This document shows, piece by piece, positions 1 through 10,646 of a stretch of 64,000 nucleotides of DNA. The notes beneath the pieces are model-generated. The model had not been told where the DNA came from. It did not search any database and worked only from the letters and a program-made list of their open reading frames with translations. Position numbers and translations under genes: made by a program. Source of the DNA: Mycolicibacterium tusciae JS617 (lineage in GTDB: Bacteria > Actinomycetota > Actinomycetes > Mycobacteriales > Mycobacteriaceae); NCBI RefSeq assembly GCF_000243415.2, contig NZ_KI912270.1, forward strand, positions 4,092,001-4,156,000, written 5' to 3'. Numbering within the stretch: position 1 is the first letter of the stretch; each line of letters begins with the position of its first letter.

Positions 1-220
1 TCCGCGGCACGGTATAGCTGGTGGTGGACGTCGAGGAGGTGGTGTACGTCGACGGCGTTGCCGACGAAGATGGGATCGGCACCGTCTCAGGCGTCTTCGA
101 CGAATCCGAGGTACGCATCACCGCGTAGACGAGTAGCGCCACCAGAATCAGCGCCGCCACACCGGCGGACCACACAACCGTGTTCTGATCCTGCCAGTTC
201 GGTTCGTCGTCGCTCGACAC
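1..220 (-). CDS. Small single-pass membrane protein with Ser/Thr-rich tail (3' end beyond window)
   Basis: Read on the minus strand from a GTG at 220 (VSSDDEPNWQDQN...), the frame is open to the window edge. A short acidic N-terminus is followed by one membrane segment (WSAGVAALILVALLVYAV, about residues 17-34) and then a low-complexity Thr/Ser/Pro tail that is probably outside the membrane. The start lies 10 bases after the stop of the PEP-mutase-like gene, so the two are probably cotranscribed. The C-terminus is missing. The membrane and Ser/Thr layout is seen directly; I do not recognise the family. Confidence 0.6.
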   Translation of the reverse strand, partial: MSSDDEPNWQDQNTVVWSAGVAALILVALLVYAVMRTSDSSKTPETVPIPSSSATPSTYTTSSTSTTSYTVPR

Positions 221-230
221 ACGCGGAATG

Positions 231-989
231 CTATGCCCAGCGTTGCAGCATCTCGGTGGCACTGCCGGACAGAGCGCGCTGCAGGAATGGACCAAAGCTG
301 ATCCGGCCGACGCCGAGCGGTCCGAACGATGCGGGGTCGTCCTGATCGGGCAGCGCGATCGCGTTGACGGGCAACGGCAGCTCAGAGGTCAAGCGCCGCA
401 TCGTCTCGGCATCGTGACGGCCGACCGGGTAGAGCGAATCCGCACCGGCGGAGGCCGCCTCGGTGAGGCGTGCGATCGCGCGGTCGACGCGGTCGGACTC
501 GTCGCCGTCGGCACGCAGGAACAGGTCGGTCCGTGCGTTGATCACCACGTGCACGCCTGATTCGTCGGCGGCCTTGCGCAACGCTGCGACCAGTTCGGCA
601 TGCTCGCTCGACGACCGCAGCCGCTTGCCCTCACTGTGGACGGTGTCTTCGATGTTCAGACCGACGGCCCCCGCCTCCAGCAGCCCACCGATGAGGCTGG
701 CGGCCGATTCGCCGTAACCGGACTCGAGGTCGACCGAGATCGGGACGTCGACAGCAGCGGAGATCTGCGCCACCCGAGTCACGACATCGTCGAAGAACAT
801 CACCTCGCCGTCCTCCTTACCGATGGAGTCGGCCAGCGGATGGCTTCCGATGGTCAGCGCGGCAAACCCCGCGTCGACAGCGAGCCGCGCTGACCAGGCG
901 TCCCAGACGGTCGGCAGCACCACCGGACTTCCGGGTTGGTGCAGGGCAAGCAGCGCGTCGGCGCGCTGTTTGAGAATCTGGTCGGACAT
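231..989 (-). CDS. Isocitrate lyase / PEP mutase superfamily protein
   Basis: A 252-aa single-domain protein of the isocitrate lyase/phosphoenolpyruvate mutase fold. Visible signatures are the substrate-loop region GSHPLADSIG, the Mg-binding strand SVDLESGYG and the NIEDTVH strand. Family members cleave or form C-C or P-C bonds on 2-oxo acids (2-methylisocitrate lyase-like, oxaloacetate hydrolase-like, PEP mutase-like); the substrate cannot be chosen from sequence alone. The length is normal for the short members. An SD-like GGAGG lies about 8 bases before the ATG. It is divergent from the sdh1 operon across a 112-bp gap and is followed closely by the small membrane protein gene. Confidence 0.85.
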   Translation of the reverse strand: MSDQILKQRADALLALHQPGSPVVLPTVWDAWSARLAVDAGFAALTIGSHPLADSIGKEDGEVMFFDDVVTRVAQISAAVDVPISVDLESGYGESAASLIGGLLEAGAVGLNIEDTVHSEGKRLRSSSEHAELVAALRKAADESGVHVVINARTDLFLRADGDESDRVDRAIARLTEAASAGADSLYPVGRHDAETMRRLTSELPLPVNAIALPDQDDPASFGPLGVGRISFGPFLQRALSGSATEMLQRWA

Positions 990-1101
990 TGGGGCCTTAC
1001 CTCCGCTTCAGACGTGATCCGTCTCACTCTGTACTGATTGTTGTGACTAGCATCGTGTGTCGTACCGTGATGCCTGACACCCTTCAGCCCAAGGAGGTCA
1101 A

Positions 1102-1398
1102 TTGTCCAGCACTACCGAACTGGCCGAGCTGCACGAGCTAATCGGCAGGATGCGGCGGTGCGTGACATCGTTGGCGTCGAGATACGGGGACACCCCCGCT
1201 ACCCGTCGCATTGTGAATGACGCTGAACGCATCCTCAACGACATCGATCGGCTCGATATCGACGCCGAAGAGCTTGAACTCGCCCGCGGCGTGACCCCGC
1301 AACAGCACGGCGGCGACAGAATTTCGATCCCGGACACCCAGTACGACACCGACTTTTGGCGCGATGTCGACGACGAGGGACTGGGTGGCACGCGATAA
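1102..1398 (+). CDS. Small conserved protein heading the sdh1 operon (Rv0250c-like)
   Basis: A 98-aa soluble protein starting at TTG 1102 behind a near-perfect SD (AAGGAGG, 1091-1097). The N-terminal two thirds is helical with heptad-like leucines (ELAELHELIGRM, then a second helix ending ILNDIDRLDI). The C-terminus is acidic (DTDFWRDVDDEG). The same small gene stands in front of the Sdh1 genes in other mycobacteria (Rv0250c, as I recall), so an assembly or regulatory role for Sdh1 is a reasonable inference, but no function is established here. It is 45 bp upstream of the membrane anchor gene and probably on the same transcript. Confidence 0.75.
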   Translation: MSSTTELAELHELIGRMRRCVTSLASRYGDTPATRRIVNDAERILNDIDRLDIDAEELELARGVTPQQHGGDRISIPDTQYDTDFWRDVDDEGLGGTR

Positions 1399-1443
1399 CG
1401 CGCGTCGCCACGCACCGGGATCGATCAACACCGAAAGGGAAAA

Positions 1444-2283
1444 GTGAGCGCACCCACCGCCGACCGCAAGGCGACCGGCGTCTTCTCGCCTGGCCGTGCC
1501 GAGATTCCGCAGCGCACGCTGCGCACCGACCGCTGGTGGCAGTCACCGCTGATCATCGACCTCGGCTTCGCCGCTTTCGTGATTTACGCGACGGTGCGTG
1601 CCTTCCTGCAGAACAACTATTACGTCGCCGAATACCACTACCTGACGCCGTTCTACTCGCCGTGCGTGGTCAAGTGGAACGAGGCCACGCAGTCGGGATG
1701 CATTCCGGAGGCAAGCCACTTCGGCCAGTACCTCCCCGACGTCTGGTGGTTGCCCTACGCCGCCTTCTCTCTTCCGTTCCTTCTATTGTTCCGGTTGACC
1801 TGCTATTACTACCGCGGCGCCTACTACCGTTCGGTCTGGCAGGCGCCCACCGCCTGCGGGGTGGCCGAACCGCATGCGACATACACCGGTGAGACGCGCT
1901 TCCCGCTGATCGTGCAGAACACGCATCGCTACTTCTTCTACATCGCGGGAATCATCTCGGTGATCAACACCTACGACGCGATCATCGCGTTCCAGTCGCC
2001 GTCGGGCTTCGGATTCGGTCTGGGCAACATCATCCTCGTCGTCAACGTGGTGATGCTGTGGGTGTACACGGTGTCGTGCCACTCGTGCCGTCACGTTGTC
2101 GGCGGACGCCTCAAGCACTTCTCCAAGCACCCTGTGCGCTACTGGATGTGGACGCAGGTGAGCCGACTCAACACCAGGCACAAGCTGTATGCGTGGATCA
2201 CGTTGGGCACGCTGATGCTCACCGACTTCTACATCATGCTCGTCGCTAGCGGCACCATCAGCGATCTCAGATTCATCGGTTAA
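1444..2283 (+). CDS. sdhC: Succinate dehydrogenase Sdh1 membrane anchor (single-subunit, Cys/His-rich)
   Basis: A 279-aa integral membrane protein from GTG 1444, directly upstream of the flavoprotein and Fe-S subunits, so it is the quinone-reactive anchor of succinate:menaquinone oxidoreductase 1. I count five hydrophobic segments (about residues 36-55, 101-118, 163-184, 191-211, 248-268). It is rich in Cys and His: Cys in SPCVVKW, SGCIPE, LTCYYY, TACGVAE and the cluster SCHSCRH near residue 215. This suits a report I recall that mycobacterial Sdh1 holds a membrane-embedded Rieske-type 2Fe-2S cluster in its anchor. Which residues bind metal is inference. It is a single anchor protein rather than an SdhC/SdhD pair. 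Confidence 0.88.
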   Translation: MSAPTADRKATGVFSPGRAEIPQRTLRTDRWWQSPLIIDLGFAAFVIYATVRAFLQNNYYVAEYHYLTPFYSPCVVKWNEATQSGCIPEASHFGQYLPDVWWLPYAAFSLPFLLLFRLTCYYYRGAYYRSVWQAPTACGVAEPHATYTGETRFPLIVQNTHRYFFYIAGIISVINTYDAIIAFQSPSGFGFGLGNIILVVNVVMLWVYTVSCHSCRHVVGGRLKHFSKHPVRYWMWTQVSRLNTRHKLYAWITLGTLMLTDFYIMLVASGTISDLRFIG

Positions 2284-2330
2284 TCGATTGACTGACAGAC
2301 CTTTTCAAGAAGAAGTAGCGAGGATTATTC

Positions 2331-4244
2331 ATGGGTGAGGTCGAACGGCATCAGTACGACGTCGTCGTGATCGGTGCCGGCGGCGCGGGTTTGCGCGCGG
2401 TCATCGAAGCACGCGAACGCGGTTTGAAGGTCGCCGTCATCACCAAGTCGCTGTTCGGCAAGGCGCACACGGTGATGGCCGAAGGCGGCTGTGCGGCCGC
2501 GATGGGCAACGCGAACCCCAAGGACAACTGGCAGGTCCACTTCCGCGACACCATGCGCGGCGGGAAGTTCCTCAACAACTGGCGGATGGCCGAACTGCAC
2601 GCCAAGGAGGCGCCGGACCGCGTCTGGGAGCTGGAGACCTACGGTGCGCTCTTCGACCGCACCAAGGACGGCAAGATCAGCCAGCGCAACTTCGGCGGCC
2701 ACACCTACCCGCGCCTCGCCCACGTCGGCGACCGCACCGGCCTGGAGATCATCCGCACCCTCCAGCAGAAGATCGTCTCGCTGCAACAGGAGGACAAGGC
2801 CGAGTTCGGCGACTACGAGGCGCGCATCCGCGTCTTCCACGAATGCACCATCACCGACCTGGTCAAGGATGGCGACCGGATAGCGGGCGCATTCGGTTAC
2901 TGGCGCGAGAGCGGCAACTTCGTCCTTTTCGAGACCCCGGCGGTGGTACTGGCCACCGGCGGCATCGGCAAGTCCTACAAGGTGACGTCGAACTCGTGGG
3001 AGTACACCGGCGACGGACACGCCCTGGCGCTGCGGGCCGGCGCAACCCTGATCAACATGGAGTTTGTGCAGTTCCACCCGACAGGCATGGTGTGGCCACC
3101 CAGCGTGAAGGGCATCCTCGTGACCGAGGGGGTGCGCGGCGACGGCGGAGTCCTGAAGAACTCCGAGGGCAACCGGTTCATGTTCGATTACATTCCGGCG
3201 GTCTTCAAGGGTCAGTACGCCGAGTCCATCGAGGAAGCCGATCAATGGCTCAAGGACAACGACTCCGCACGCCGGACCCCCGACCTGCTGCCGCGTGACG
3301 AAGTGGCCCGCGCCATCAACTCCGAGGTCAAGGCCGACCGTGGCACACCACACGGCGGTGTCTACCTCGACATCGCGTCGCGGTTGCCCGCCGAGGAGAT
3401 CAAGCGTCGGCTGCCGTCGATGTATCACCAGTTCATGGAGCTCGCCGAGGTGGACATCACCAAGGAGCCCATGGAGGTCGGGCCGACGTGCCACTACGTG
3501 ATGGGCGGCGTCGAGGTCGACCCCGATACCGGTGCCGCGAAGACGCCGGGGCTGTTCGCCGCCGGTGAATGCTCGGGAGGTATGCACGGGTCCAACCGTC
3601 TCGGCGGCAATTCACTGTCTGACCTGCTGGTGTTCGGCAGGCGCGCGGGCATGGGCGCCGCCGACTACGTGAGCGGCCTGTCCGACCGGCCGAAGGTGTC
3701 CGAGGCGGCCGTCGACGACGCGGCCAAGCTGGCGCTCGCCCCGTTCGAGGGTCCGTCCAACGGCGAGGCGGCGGAAAACCCCTACACCCTGCAGCTCGAC
3801 CTGCAGGACTCGATGAACACCCTGGTCGGCATCATCCGCAAGGCCGATGAGGTGTCCGACGCGATCGCCAAGCTCAAGGAGCTGCGGGAGCGCTACAAGC
3901 GGGTCCGCGTCGAGGGCGACCGGCACTTCAATCCGGGCTGGCATTTGGCCATCGACCTGCGCAACATGCTCATCGTCAGCGAATGCATCGCGATGGCCGC
4001 GCTGGAACGCACCGAGAGCCGGGGTGGGCACACCCGCGACGACCATCCGTCCATGGATTCGACGTGGCGCAAGACGCTGTTGGTGTGTCGCGCCGAAGGG
4101 GACGTGATCGTGCCGGACATCACCATCACCCGCGAGGACCAAGTCCCGATGCGCGAAGACCTGCTCGAGCTCATCGAGGTCGAAGAGCTGGAGAAATACT
4201 TCACGTCCGAGGAACTCGAGCACCACTCGGCTCGGAAAGGTTAG
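2331..4244 (+). CDS. sdhA: Succinate dehydrogenase Sdh1 flavoprotein subunit
   Basis: A 637-aa flavoprotein that oxidises succinate to fumarate and passes electrons to SdhB. The N-terminal FAD-binding motif is VVVIGAGGAGLRAV (from about residue 12). The conserved His for the covalent flavin link is in KAHTVMAEGG, and fumarate-reductase/SDH family blocks follow (VEFVQFHPTGM, HGSNRLGGNSLSDLLVFGRRAG). The length is typical. It follows the anchor gene by 47 bp and precedes sdhB by 9 bp, with GGAGAG at 4243-4248 acting as the sdhB SD. It belongs to the TCA cycle and respiratory chain at the cytoplasmic membrane. Confidence 0.95.
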   Translation: MGEVERHQYDVVVIGAGGAGLRAVIEARERGLKVAVITKSLFGKAHTVMAEGGCAAAMGNANPKDNWQVHFRDTMRGGKFLNNWRMAELHAKEAPDRVWELETYGALFDRTKDGKISQRNFGGHTYPRLAHVGDRTGLEIIRTLQQKIVSLQQEDKAEFGDYEARIRVFHECTITDLVKDGDRIAGAFGYWRESGNFVLFETPAVVLATGGIGKSYKVTSNSWEYTGDGHALALRAGATLINMEFVQFHPTGMVWPPSVKGILVTEGVRGDGGVLKNSEGNRFMFDYIPAVFKGQYAESIEEADQWLKDNDSARRTPDLLPRDEVARAINSEVKADRGTPHGGVYLDIASRLPAEEIKRRLPSMYHQFMELAEVDITKEPMEVGPTCHYVMGGVEVDPDTGAAKTPGLFAAGECSGGMHGSNRLGGNSLSDLLVFGRRAGMGAADYVSGLSDRPKVSEAAVDDAAKLALAPFEGPSNGEAAENPYTLQLDLQDSMNTLVGIIRKADEVSDAIAKLKELRERYKRVRVEGDRHFNPGWHLAIDLRNMLIVSECIAMAALERTESRGGHTRDDHPSMDSTWRKTLLVCRAEGDVIVPDITITREDQVPMREDLLELIEVEELEKYFTSEELEHHSARKG

Positions 4245-4253
4245 GAGAGCCTG

Positions 4254-5006
4254 ATGAGCTACCAAGCGAATATGCGCGTATGGCGCGGCGACGAGAGCGG
4301 CGGTGACCTGCAGGACTATTCGGTCGAGGTCAACGAGGGCGAGGTGGTGCTCGACATCATCCACCGGCTGCAGCAGACGCAGACCGGTGACCTCGCCGTG
4401 CGGTGGAACTGCAAGGCCGGCAAGTGCGGATCGTGTTCGGCCGAGATCAACGGGCGGCCCCGGCTGCTGTGCATGACCCGGATGTCGACGTTCGACGAGA
4501 CCGAAACCATCACGGTCACGCCGCTGCGCACCTTTCCGGTGATCCGCGACCTCGTCACCGATGTGTCCTTCAATTACGAGAAGGCCAGGGAGATCCCCTC
4601 GTTCACGCCGCCGAAGGATTTGCAGCCCGGCGAGTACCGGATGATGCAAGAGGATGTGAACCGGTCACAGGAGTTCCGCAAGTGCATCGAGTGCTTCCTG
4701 TGCCAGACCGTCTGCCACGTGATTCGTGATCACGAAGAGAACAAAGAGGCGTACGCCGGTCCGCGGTACCTGATGCGGCAAACCGAGCTCGACATGCACC
4801 CACTGGACACGCGGGGTAACCGCGCGGTGCAGGCGCAGGAAGAAAACGGCCTCGGCCTCTGCAACATCAACAAATGCTGCACCGAGGTGTGCCCGGAGCA
4901 CATCAAGATCACCGACAACGCTCTGATTCCCCTCAAGGAGCGCGCCGCCGACCGCAAGTACGACCCGGTGGTGTGGCTGGGGAACAAGCTGTTCAGGCGG
5001 AGCTGA
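4254..5006 (+). CDS. sdhB: Succinate dehydrogenase Sdh1 iron-sulfur subunit
   Basis: A 250-aa electron-transfer subunit joining SdhA to the membrane anchor. All three cluster sites are visible: the plant-ferredoxin-type 2Fe-2S site (CKAGKCGSCSAE with a later LLC), the first C-terminal site CIECFLCQTVC (4Fe-4S), and CNINKCCTEVCPEHI (3Fe-4S type). ATG 4254 sits behind GGAGAG. No canonical U-tract terminator is apparent after it; the 53-aa gene begins 75 bp later and may be cotranscribed. Confidence 0.95.
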   Translation: MSYQANMRVWRGDESGGDLQDYSVEVNEGEVVLDIIHRLQQTQTGDLAVRWNCKAGKCGSCSAEINGRPRLLCMTRMSTFDETETITVTPLRTFPVIRDLVTDVSFNYEKAREIPSFTPPKDLQPGEYRMMQEDVNRSQEFRKCIECFLCQTVCHVIRDHEENKEAYAGPRYLMRQTELDMHPLDTRGNRAVQAQEENGLGLCNINKCCTEVCPEHIKITDNALIPLKERAADRKYDPVVWLGNKLFRRS

Positions 5007-5081
5007 TTCCCAGGTTGAGGTAGGCGTCCCCGCGGGTAGCCTCTAAGGCAAGCAGCCGATCATCGAGTGAAAGGCGGCGCT

Positions 5082-5243
5082 ATGAGTCTGCGGGAACCCC
5101 ACAGCATCAACGACATCCGCACAGCGATTCGTGAGCTCACCAGTCGTGCCGAGTTGGCCCGCAAGGAGGGCCGTACCGACGACGCCGAGGAGATCGAGGC
5201 GCGCATCAACGGCTACCGCGAGGAGCTGGCGGCGCGACCCTGA
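5082..5243 (+). CDS. 53-aa helical acidic/basic protein, possible sdh1 operon member
   Basis: ATG 5082 to TGA 5243 encodes MSLREPHSINDIRTAIRELT followed by a highly charged helix ending ELAARP. It is entirely soluble and heptad-like and is predicted as two helices. It lies on the same strand 75 bp after sdhB, with a weak purine-rich stretch (AAAGGCGGC) before the ATG, and ends 2 bp before the convergent flavin reductase. I recall small unnamed proteins at this place in other mycobacteria; no function can be stated. The composition, strand and sensible start make it likely to be real. Confidence 0.6.
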   Translation: MSLREPHSINDIRTAIRELTSRAELARKEGRTDDAEEIEARINGYREELAARP

Positions 5244-5245
5244 AG

Positions 5246-5749
<504 letters not shown>

Positions 5750-5799
5750 TCATCGGCCACCGCGGGACGTCTGCCCCGCAGGCGTAGGTTTGGCACCCG

Positions 5800-6438
5800 A
5801 TGTGGATCACCCTGCTGGTGATGGCTGTCGCCGTCAGCTTCGAGCCGTTTCGGGTTGGGATGACGGTACTGATGCTCAACCGTCCGCGGCCGCTGCTGCA
5901 GCTGTTCGCGTTTCTGTGCGGCGGCTTCGCGATGGGGATGACCGTCGGTCTGGTGGTGCTGTTCGTCGTGCGCTCCGCGGTGAGCCCCGACCAGTTCACG
6001 TTGCCAAGGGTCCAGGTCGTGATCGGGTTGTTCGCGCTGTTGACCGCCGCGGTCATCGCAGTCCGCCCCGCGCGAACCGATAGCCACCGCTTCACGGCGT
6101 CGGCTCGCCGACTCGCCAACGGACGATCGCCTTGGGTGGGCGCCGCAGTCGGGCTTGGCATAGCGCTGCCGTCGATCGACTACCTTGCGGCACTGGCGGT
6201 CATCGCCGCCTCCGGCGCTGCGGCCGCCACGCAGATCGGGGCGCTGCTGACCTTCAACGCAGTGGCATTCGCATTCGTCGAGATCCCGCTGCTCGGATAC
6301 CTGGTGGCACCGCTGCGGACACAGGCGGCGATGACATCGCTGCACGACTGGCTCCGCTCGCTCCGCAGACGCGACATCGCCGCCCTGCTGGCAGCCGTCG
6401 GTTGCGTGCTGGTGGTCGTCGGAGTTCTGGGTTCCTAG
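5800..6438 (+). CDS. GAP/Sap family six-helix membrane protein
   Basis: A 212-aa, very hydrophobic protein with six membrane segments and a central cytosolic basic loop (RPARTDSHRFTASARR). This is the layout of the GAP (GPL-addressing protein)/Sap (sulfolipid-addressing protein) family. In mycobacteria such proteins accompany MmpL transporters and help move surface glycolipids. Here it lies tail-to-tail with the PE-PPE/mmpL/papA operon (8-bp gap), which supports a role in export of the lipid made by that locus. Family assignment is from composition and context, not from a strict motif. Confidence 0.75.
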   Translation: MWITLLVMAVAVSFEPFRVGMTVLMLNRPRPLLQLFAFLCGGFAMGMTVGLVVLFVVRSAVSPDQFTLPRVQVVIGLFALLTAAVIAVRPARTDSHRFTASARRLANGRSPWVGAAVGLGIALPSIDYLAALAVIAASGAAAATQIGALLTFNAVAFAFVEIPLLGYLVAPLRTQAAMTSLHDWLRSLRRRDIAALLAAVGCVLVVVGVLGS

Positions 6439-6445
6439 CCCTGCG

Positions 6446-7582
6446 TCACGGCTGGGGCTGGTTGTTCAACATGTACTGGAAGCCCGACATGAGCTGGGAA
6501 ATGGGGTCGGCGGCGCCGCCGAAGGCGGCCTGGGTGGCCGGCGCGGTGACGGCCGCCGGGTCATAGCCATTCACCGGGTCCACCGCGATCGGAGCGGTCA
6601 GGGGGTTGTCGTTCCGCGAATATCCCGCGTCCACGTAGGGCTGCAGGATCGCGTCGAGTTTTATCAGTGTCTCCTTCGGGACCCCGAGATACTTGAAGGG
6701 CAGCACTAGCGGGAGGTGTTCCTCGGGAATCAAGTACGTCGTCGTCTTCGCGCCTCGGGAGTTGACGGTCGTTCGAATGTTCTGCGGCGGCACCATACTC
6801 GGGTCGGTGAATGCCACCGCGGTGTGCCCGGTCGCGAGTCCGACGACCGCGTTGGCGAGGGCCAGCCAGTTGTCCGGCCTGTCCGGCCAGTCGGCGATGC
6901 TGTCGTATGCGGAGATGAAATGGTGCGTGTCGTACTGGCTTTCGACCGGCGGGGGGATTCGGTAGTCGAGTGACGGAGCCACGCCGCCGACGGGGAACAT
7001 CTGTGTCAGAAAACTCTCACCGAAGGCGTGGCGTGCCACCGGATCCCCGTACATCGCAAAGCTCAACTGATCCGGCGGCGGAGCGGCCGGGTCGTACGCG
7101 AGCCGAGCCTGCACTTCATTGAGCACCATCGCACCCTCGGAGAGGCCGATCGCGGTCCCGGGGCCACCCTCACGAATAGCTGCGATGACATTGGGTGCCC
7201 CCTCGTCGACCGACTCACCGACGCTCGCGCCGTCGATGCCAAGACCTGGGAAGCCGTCATCCAGTCGACCGATGCCCGGGAACATCCGCTCAAGGGTGTG
7301 GCCCTGAACCTGTCCTGCCGGATAGTCGACAATCTGCCGATCCAGACCGGGGAACCAATCCGCGCCGGTGCGCATGATGTATTCGTCATAGGGAATGCCA
7401 AGAACGTGTGCGCCGCCCAGCGCGTACCCGCGGCCCGGGGTCCCCAACGGCGGTGGCCCGTCGGTCGGTGTCGGGTTGGTCGGCGTGTCCGGCGCTTCGT
7501 CGGCCCCCGCAATGCCGAAACCGAGACATCCTGCGCCGCCGAAGGCCACCAGCGCGGTAGCGAATGCGAGAACTCGCTGCAT
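6446..7582 (-). CDS. Secreted PE-PPE-domain serine hydrolase/acyltransferase of the TPP-type locus
   Basis: A 378-aa exported protein with N-terminal signal peptide ([19 protein letters not shown]... to about AGA-DE, residue 29) and then a PE-PPE (alpha/beta-hydrolase) domain. The nucleophile elbow is GLSEGAM. ATG 7582 is chosen because AGGA lies 7 bases upstream; a GTG at 7588 is also possible. It starts 10 bases after the mmpL stop. In the trehalose polyphleate pathway a protein of this type is proposed to transfer acyl chains onto trehalose outside the membrane, like Chp1/Chp2 in sulfolipid and PAT synthesis. Function is inferred from family and position. Confidence 0.85.
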   Translation of the reverse strand: MQRVLAFATALVAFGGAGCLGFGIAGADEAPDTPTNPTPTDGPPPLGTPGRGYALGGAHVLGIPYDEYIMRTGADWFPGLDRQIVDYPAGQVQGHTLERMFPGIGRLDDGFPGLGIDGASVGESVDEGAPNVIAAIREGGPGTAIGLSEGAMVLNEVQARLAYDPAAPPPDQLSFAMYGDPVARHAFGESFLTQMFPVGGVAPSLDYRIPPPVESQYDTHHFISAYDSIADWPDRPDNWLALANAVVGLATGHTAVAFTDPSMVPPQNIRTTVNSRGAKTTTYLIPEEHLPLVLPFKYLGVPKETLIKLDAILQPYVDAGYSRNDNPLTAPIAVDPVNGYDPAAVTAPATQAAFGGAADPISQLMSGFQYMLNNQPQP

Positions 7583-7592
7583 TCCCACGTCC

Positions 7593-10500
7593 TTACTCCG
7601 TCTGCCCGGCCGGTGACGGTGGCAGCGTCACTGGCCGCTGCGAGCTCAGCCGTGACGGCCACCAGTTCGCCCGACCGACCAATGTTGCCATGGCGGGCAC
7701 CGTGATGGTGCGTACCAAGAAGGTGTCCAGCAAGACACCGACACCGATAACGAAACCGCCCTGCACGACCGTACTGATGCTGGAGAACAGCAGGCCGCTC
7801 ATCGACGCGGCGAAGATCACGCCTGCCGCGGTGATCACGCCCCCGGTTGAGGTCAGGGTGCGAATGACGCCGTATCGCATACCGTGCGGCGACTCGTCAC
7901 GCATTCGCGACACGAACAGCAGGTTGTAGTCGGCACCGACTGCGACCAGAACCACGAATGCCAGCGGAGGCACACTCCAGTGCAATTGCTGGCCGAGCAG
8001 GTATTGGAACACCAGGACGGAGAGACCGATCGCAGCGAAATACGAAATGACCACGGAGGCAACCAGATAAAGCGGGGCGACGATCGCTCTCAGCAGCACC
8101 ATCAAGGTCAGCAGCACGACGACGATGGTCACGGCCATGATGAATCGGATGTCCTGCTCGTAGTAGTCGCGCGTGTCCCGAAGTGCGGCGGGGAACCCTC
8201 CCATCGATATCGAGGCGTCAGCCAGCGTGGTATTCGGTTGCGCTCCAGAGGCGGTGTCGCCGATCGTGTCGACTTGATCCATCGCCTCGGTGCTGAAGGG
8301 ATCGAGCTTGGTTTGAACCAGGTACCGCACGGTGTGGCCGTCCGGCGAGATGAACATCTGCGCGGCTTTCTTGAACTCGTCCAGATCCAGAATTTGGGCA
8401 GGAACATTGAACCCGGCCATCGATGGGTCCGAAGCGTCATTTTTCATCGTCCGCAGAAACGCCGATGCCTCGCGAAGTCCGGCACCCATGAGCTTGATTT
8501 GAGCAACGAGTTCGTCGACTCCGCCGGCGACTTCCTGGCTCCCGCTGGCGAGGCGGTCGGCTCCTTGCCGGAGATCGGTCACGCCGGCCTGGAAGCCGCC
8601 GGGCTGGTCCAGCCCCATGGATCGAATCGCCCCCTGGACTTGTGCGAGCGCACGGTTGAGTTGGTTCACGGTCGCGTTGAGTGTCTGCCTGTCCTCGAAA
8701 CCCTGCAGCTGGCGGGCGAGCTGATTGATCCGGCCGACACTCCCGTCGTTCTCCGCGGCGACAATCTTCTGAAACTGGGTTCGGGTGTTGCTGCACGAGG
8801 GATTGGCGTCGCAGATCGCGTTGCCATTCAGCGCGAGCAGCACCGGACCCACCCAGGCGAATACGTCCGTGACCGTCGTGAAGTTCAAGCCAATGGAGTT
8901 GCCGAGTGAATTGATGCTGTCGACGAGCTTGGCAGCGGTGTCGACATCTCTGACCAACTTGTCCCCACCGTGTTCGCTTCTCATGGAAGAAAATGCGTCG
9001 ATGAGGCCCTGCAGACTGGGCGCGATCTGGTTGATCTGAGCACGGATCTCGCCGAGGCTGTCGGCCAGCGTGTTGGCCCCGTTGGCGAGCCGGTTGAGGT
9101 CCTCGGTGTTGTCGCTGATCTGGGCGGAGCCGACGGCGAGCCGATCACCGACGATCCCCGCCTGATAGGTCGCCCTGAACTCCTGCGGCACCACCCCCAA
9201 CGGTCGGGTGATGCCGCTGACCAGCGCAATGTTCGGCAGTTGACTGACTCGTTGTGCCATCTGCTCCAGGTCCGCGAGAACCTGCGGTGTGCGCAGGTCG
9301 TGCGGCCACTGGACGAGGATGTAGGTGGGGATGGCCTGGCTGACGTTGAAATGGCGCTCGAGCGCGGCATAGCCGAGCGAGCTCGGAACCGAACTTCCCA
9401 GCGCCTTGCGGTCGTCGTAGTTGTAGTTCGCCAAGGTCGCGCAGCTGGCAAGGACGACCAGGACGAGCACACTGGCAACCAGGTGGGTCCTGGGCCGCCG
9501 CACGATCCGTATCCCCGAATGTCGCCAGAACCGGGCGGTTAATTCGCGCCGTGGCTTGACCCACCCGCGTGGCCCGGCCAGCACCAGAATGGCGGGGAGC
9601 AAGGTCAGGGCGGCGAGGTATGCCACACCGATGCCGATGGCCGACGACGCACCGACGGTGGAAAAGACCCCCATTTTGGCGAAGCTGATGCCCAGAAAGG
9701 TGATGCCTACCGTCGCGGCGGATGCGGTGATCACCTTTCCAATCGAGATCAACGCCCGCTTGACCGCTTCGTCGAAGCCCGACCCGAGTCGCAGGTAGTC
9801 GTGATAGCGACTGATCAGGAATACCGCGTAATCCGTTCCCGCGCCGGCGATCATCGCCGTCAGAAATACGATGGACTGGTTGGAAACGCCCAGTCCGATG
9901 ACTTGGGAGAATCCAGCCACGATGGCTTGGGCCGTCACCAAAGACACCCCGATCGCCGCCAACGGCAGCAGCATGGTGATCGGGTTGCGGTACACCACCA
10001 GCAGAACGAGAAGCACCAGGACGCCGATCGCAAGCTCGATCGGCAGGCGATCCCGTTCGCCGGCGTCCGTGAGGTCTGCAACGGTGGCCGCGGGTCCGGT
10101 GAGCGCAACGGTCAGTCCGGATTCGCCGGCAGCGGAAACGTTGTGTTCGACGACGTCGGCAACTCGGTTGAAGGCGTCGTAGGCCCTCGGCGTACCCAAC
10201 TCACCCGCGAGGCCGACGGGCAACACCCAGGTCGTCTTGTCCTCACTCGTCAAGATCGAACGCAATTGCGGTGTGCTGACGAAGTCCTGCATCATCACGA
10301 CATCTGTCACGTCGTCGCGCAGCGCATCGACCACCTTGCGGTAGGCGTTTTCATCGGCGGGTCGCAGCCCATTCTCGTTGATCAACGCCACGAGCAGGAG
10401 GTTGTCGGTGCCCGATTCGTCAAACGCCTCAGTCATCTGTCGCGCGGCGACACTTGACGGAGCGTCGCTTGGCAGGATTGCAAGCGGATGCCTCTGAGCC

Positions 10501-10607
10501 ATCTCGTTGAGGCTCGGCAACGTCAGTGGCAGTGCGATCGCAATCGCGATCCAGACCCCTATCACCGCCAGGGGCCACCGCACCACGAACTCCGCTAGCC
10601 GTCGCAT
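7593..10607 (-). CDS. mmpL10: MmpL family RND lipid transporter (MmpL10-like)
   Basis: A 1004-aa transporter with the standard MmpL plan: TM1 ([20 protein letters not shown]), periplasmic loop D1, TM2-6 with the proton-relay block [19 protein letters not shown], a large helical D2 loop, then TM7-12 with [15 protein letters not shown]. It is predicted to move an acylated trehalose across the inner membrane. It lies 39 bp downstream of papA and 10 bp upstream of the PE-PPE gene, an operon order matching the TPP/DAT-type loci. The D2 loop has repeated Gln/Ser-rich heptads, as other MmpL proteins do. The symbol is by analogy to the TPP locus. Confidence 0.88.
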   Translation of the reverse strand: MRRLAEFVVRWPLAVIGVWIAIAIALPLTLPSLNEMAQRHPLAILPSDAPSSVAARQMTEAFDESGTDNLLLVALINENGLRPADENAYRKVVDALRDDVTDVVMMQDFVSTPQLRSILTSEDKTTWVLPVGLAGELGTPRAYDAFNRVADVVEHNVSAAGESGLTVALTGPAATVADLTDAGERDRLPIELAIGVLVLLVLLVVYRNPITMLLPLAAIGVSLVTAQAIVAGFSQVIGLGVSNQSIVFLTAMIAGAGTDYAVFLISRYHDYLRLGSGFDEAVKRALISIGKVITASAATVGITFLGISFAKMGVFSTVGASSAIGIGVAYLAALTLLPAILVLAGPRGWVKPRRELTARFWRHSGIRIVRRPRTHLVASVLVLVVLASCATLANYNYDDRKALGSSVPSSLGYAALERHFNVSQAIPTYILVQWPHDLRTPQVLADLEQMAQRVSQLPNIALVSGITRPLGVVPQEFRATYQAGIVGDRLAVGSAQISDNTEDLNRLANGANTLADSLGEIRAQINQIAPSLQGLIDAFSSMRSEHGGDKLVRDVDTAAKLVDSINSLGNSIGLNFTTVTDVFAWVGPVLLALNGNAICDANPSCSNTRTQFQKIVAAENDGSVGRINQLARQLQGFEDRQTLNATVNQLNRALAQVQGAIRSMGLDQPGGFQAGVTDLRQGADRLASGSQEVAGGVDELVAQIKLMGAGLREASAFLRTMKNDASDPSMAGFNVPAQILDLDEFKKAAQMFISPDGHTVRYLVQTKLDPFSTEAMDQVDTIGDTASGAQPNTTLADASISMGGFPAALRDTRDYYEQDIRFIMAVTIVVVLLTLMVLLRAIVAPLYLVASVVISYFAAIGLSVLVFQYLLGQQLHWSVPPLAFVVLVAVGADYNLLFVSRMRDESPHGMRYGVIRTLTSTGGVITAAGVIFAASMSGLLFSSISTVVQGGFVIGVGVLLDTFLVRTITVPAMATLVGRANWWPSRLSSQRPVTLPPSPAGQTE

Positions 10608-10646
10608 ATCAGGCCACGCAGTTCGGTGCCACGCCGACGCACCGTG

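Noticed and set aside
2325..3587. 420-codon frame antisense to sdhA
   Set aside because: Shadow of a strongly conserved flavoprotein gene; no recognisable domain.
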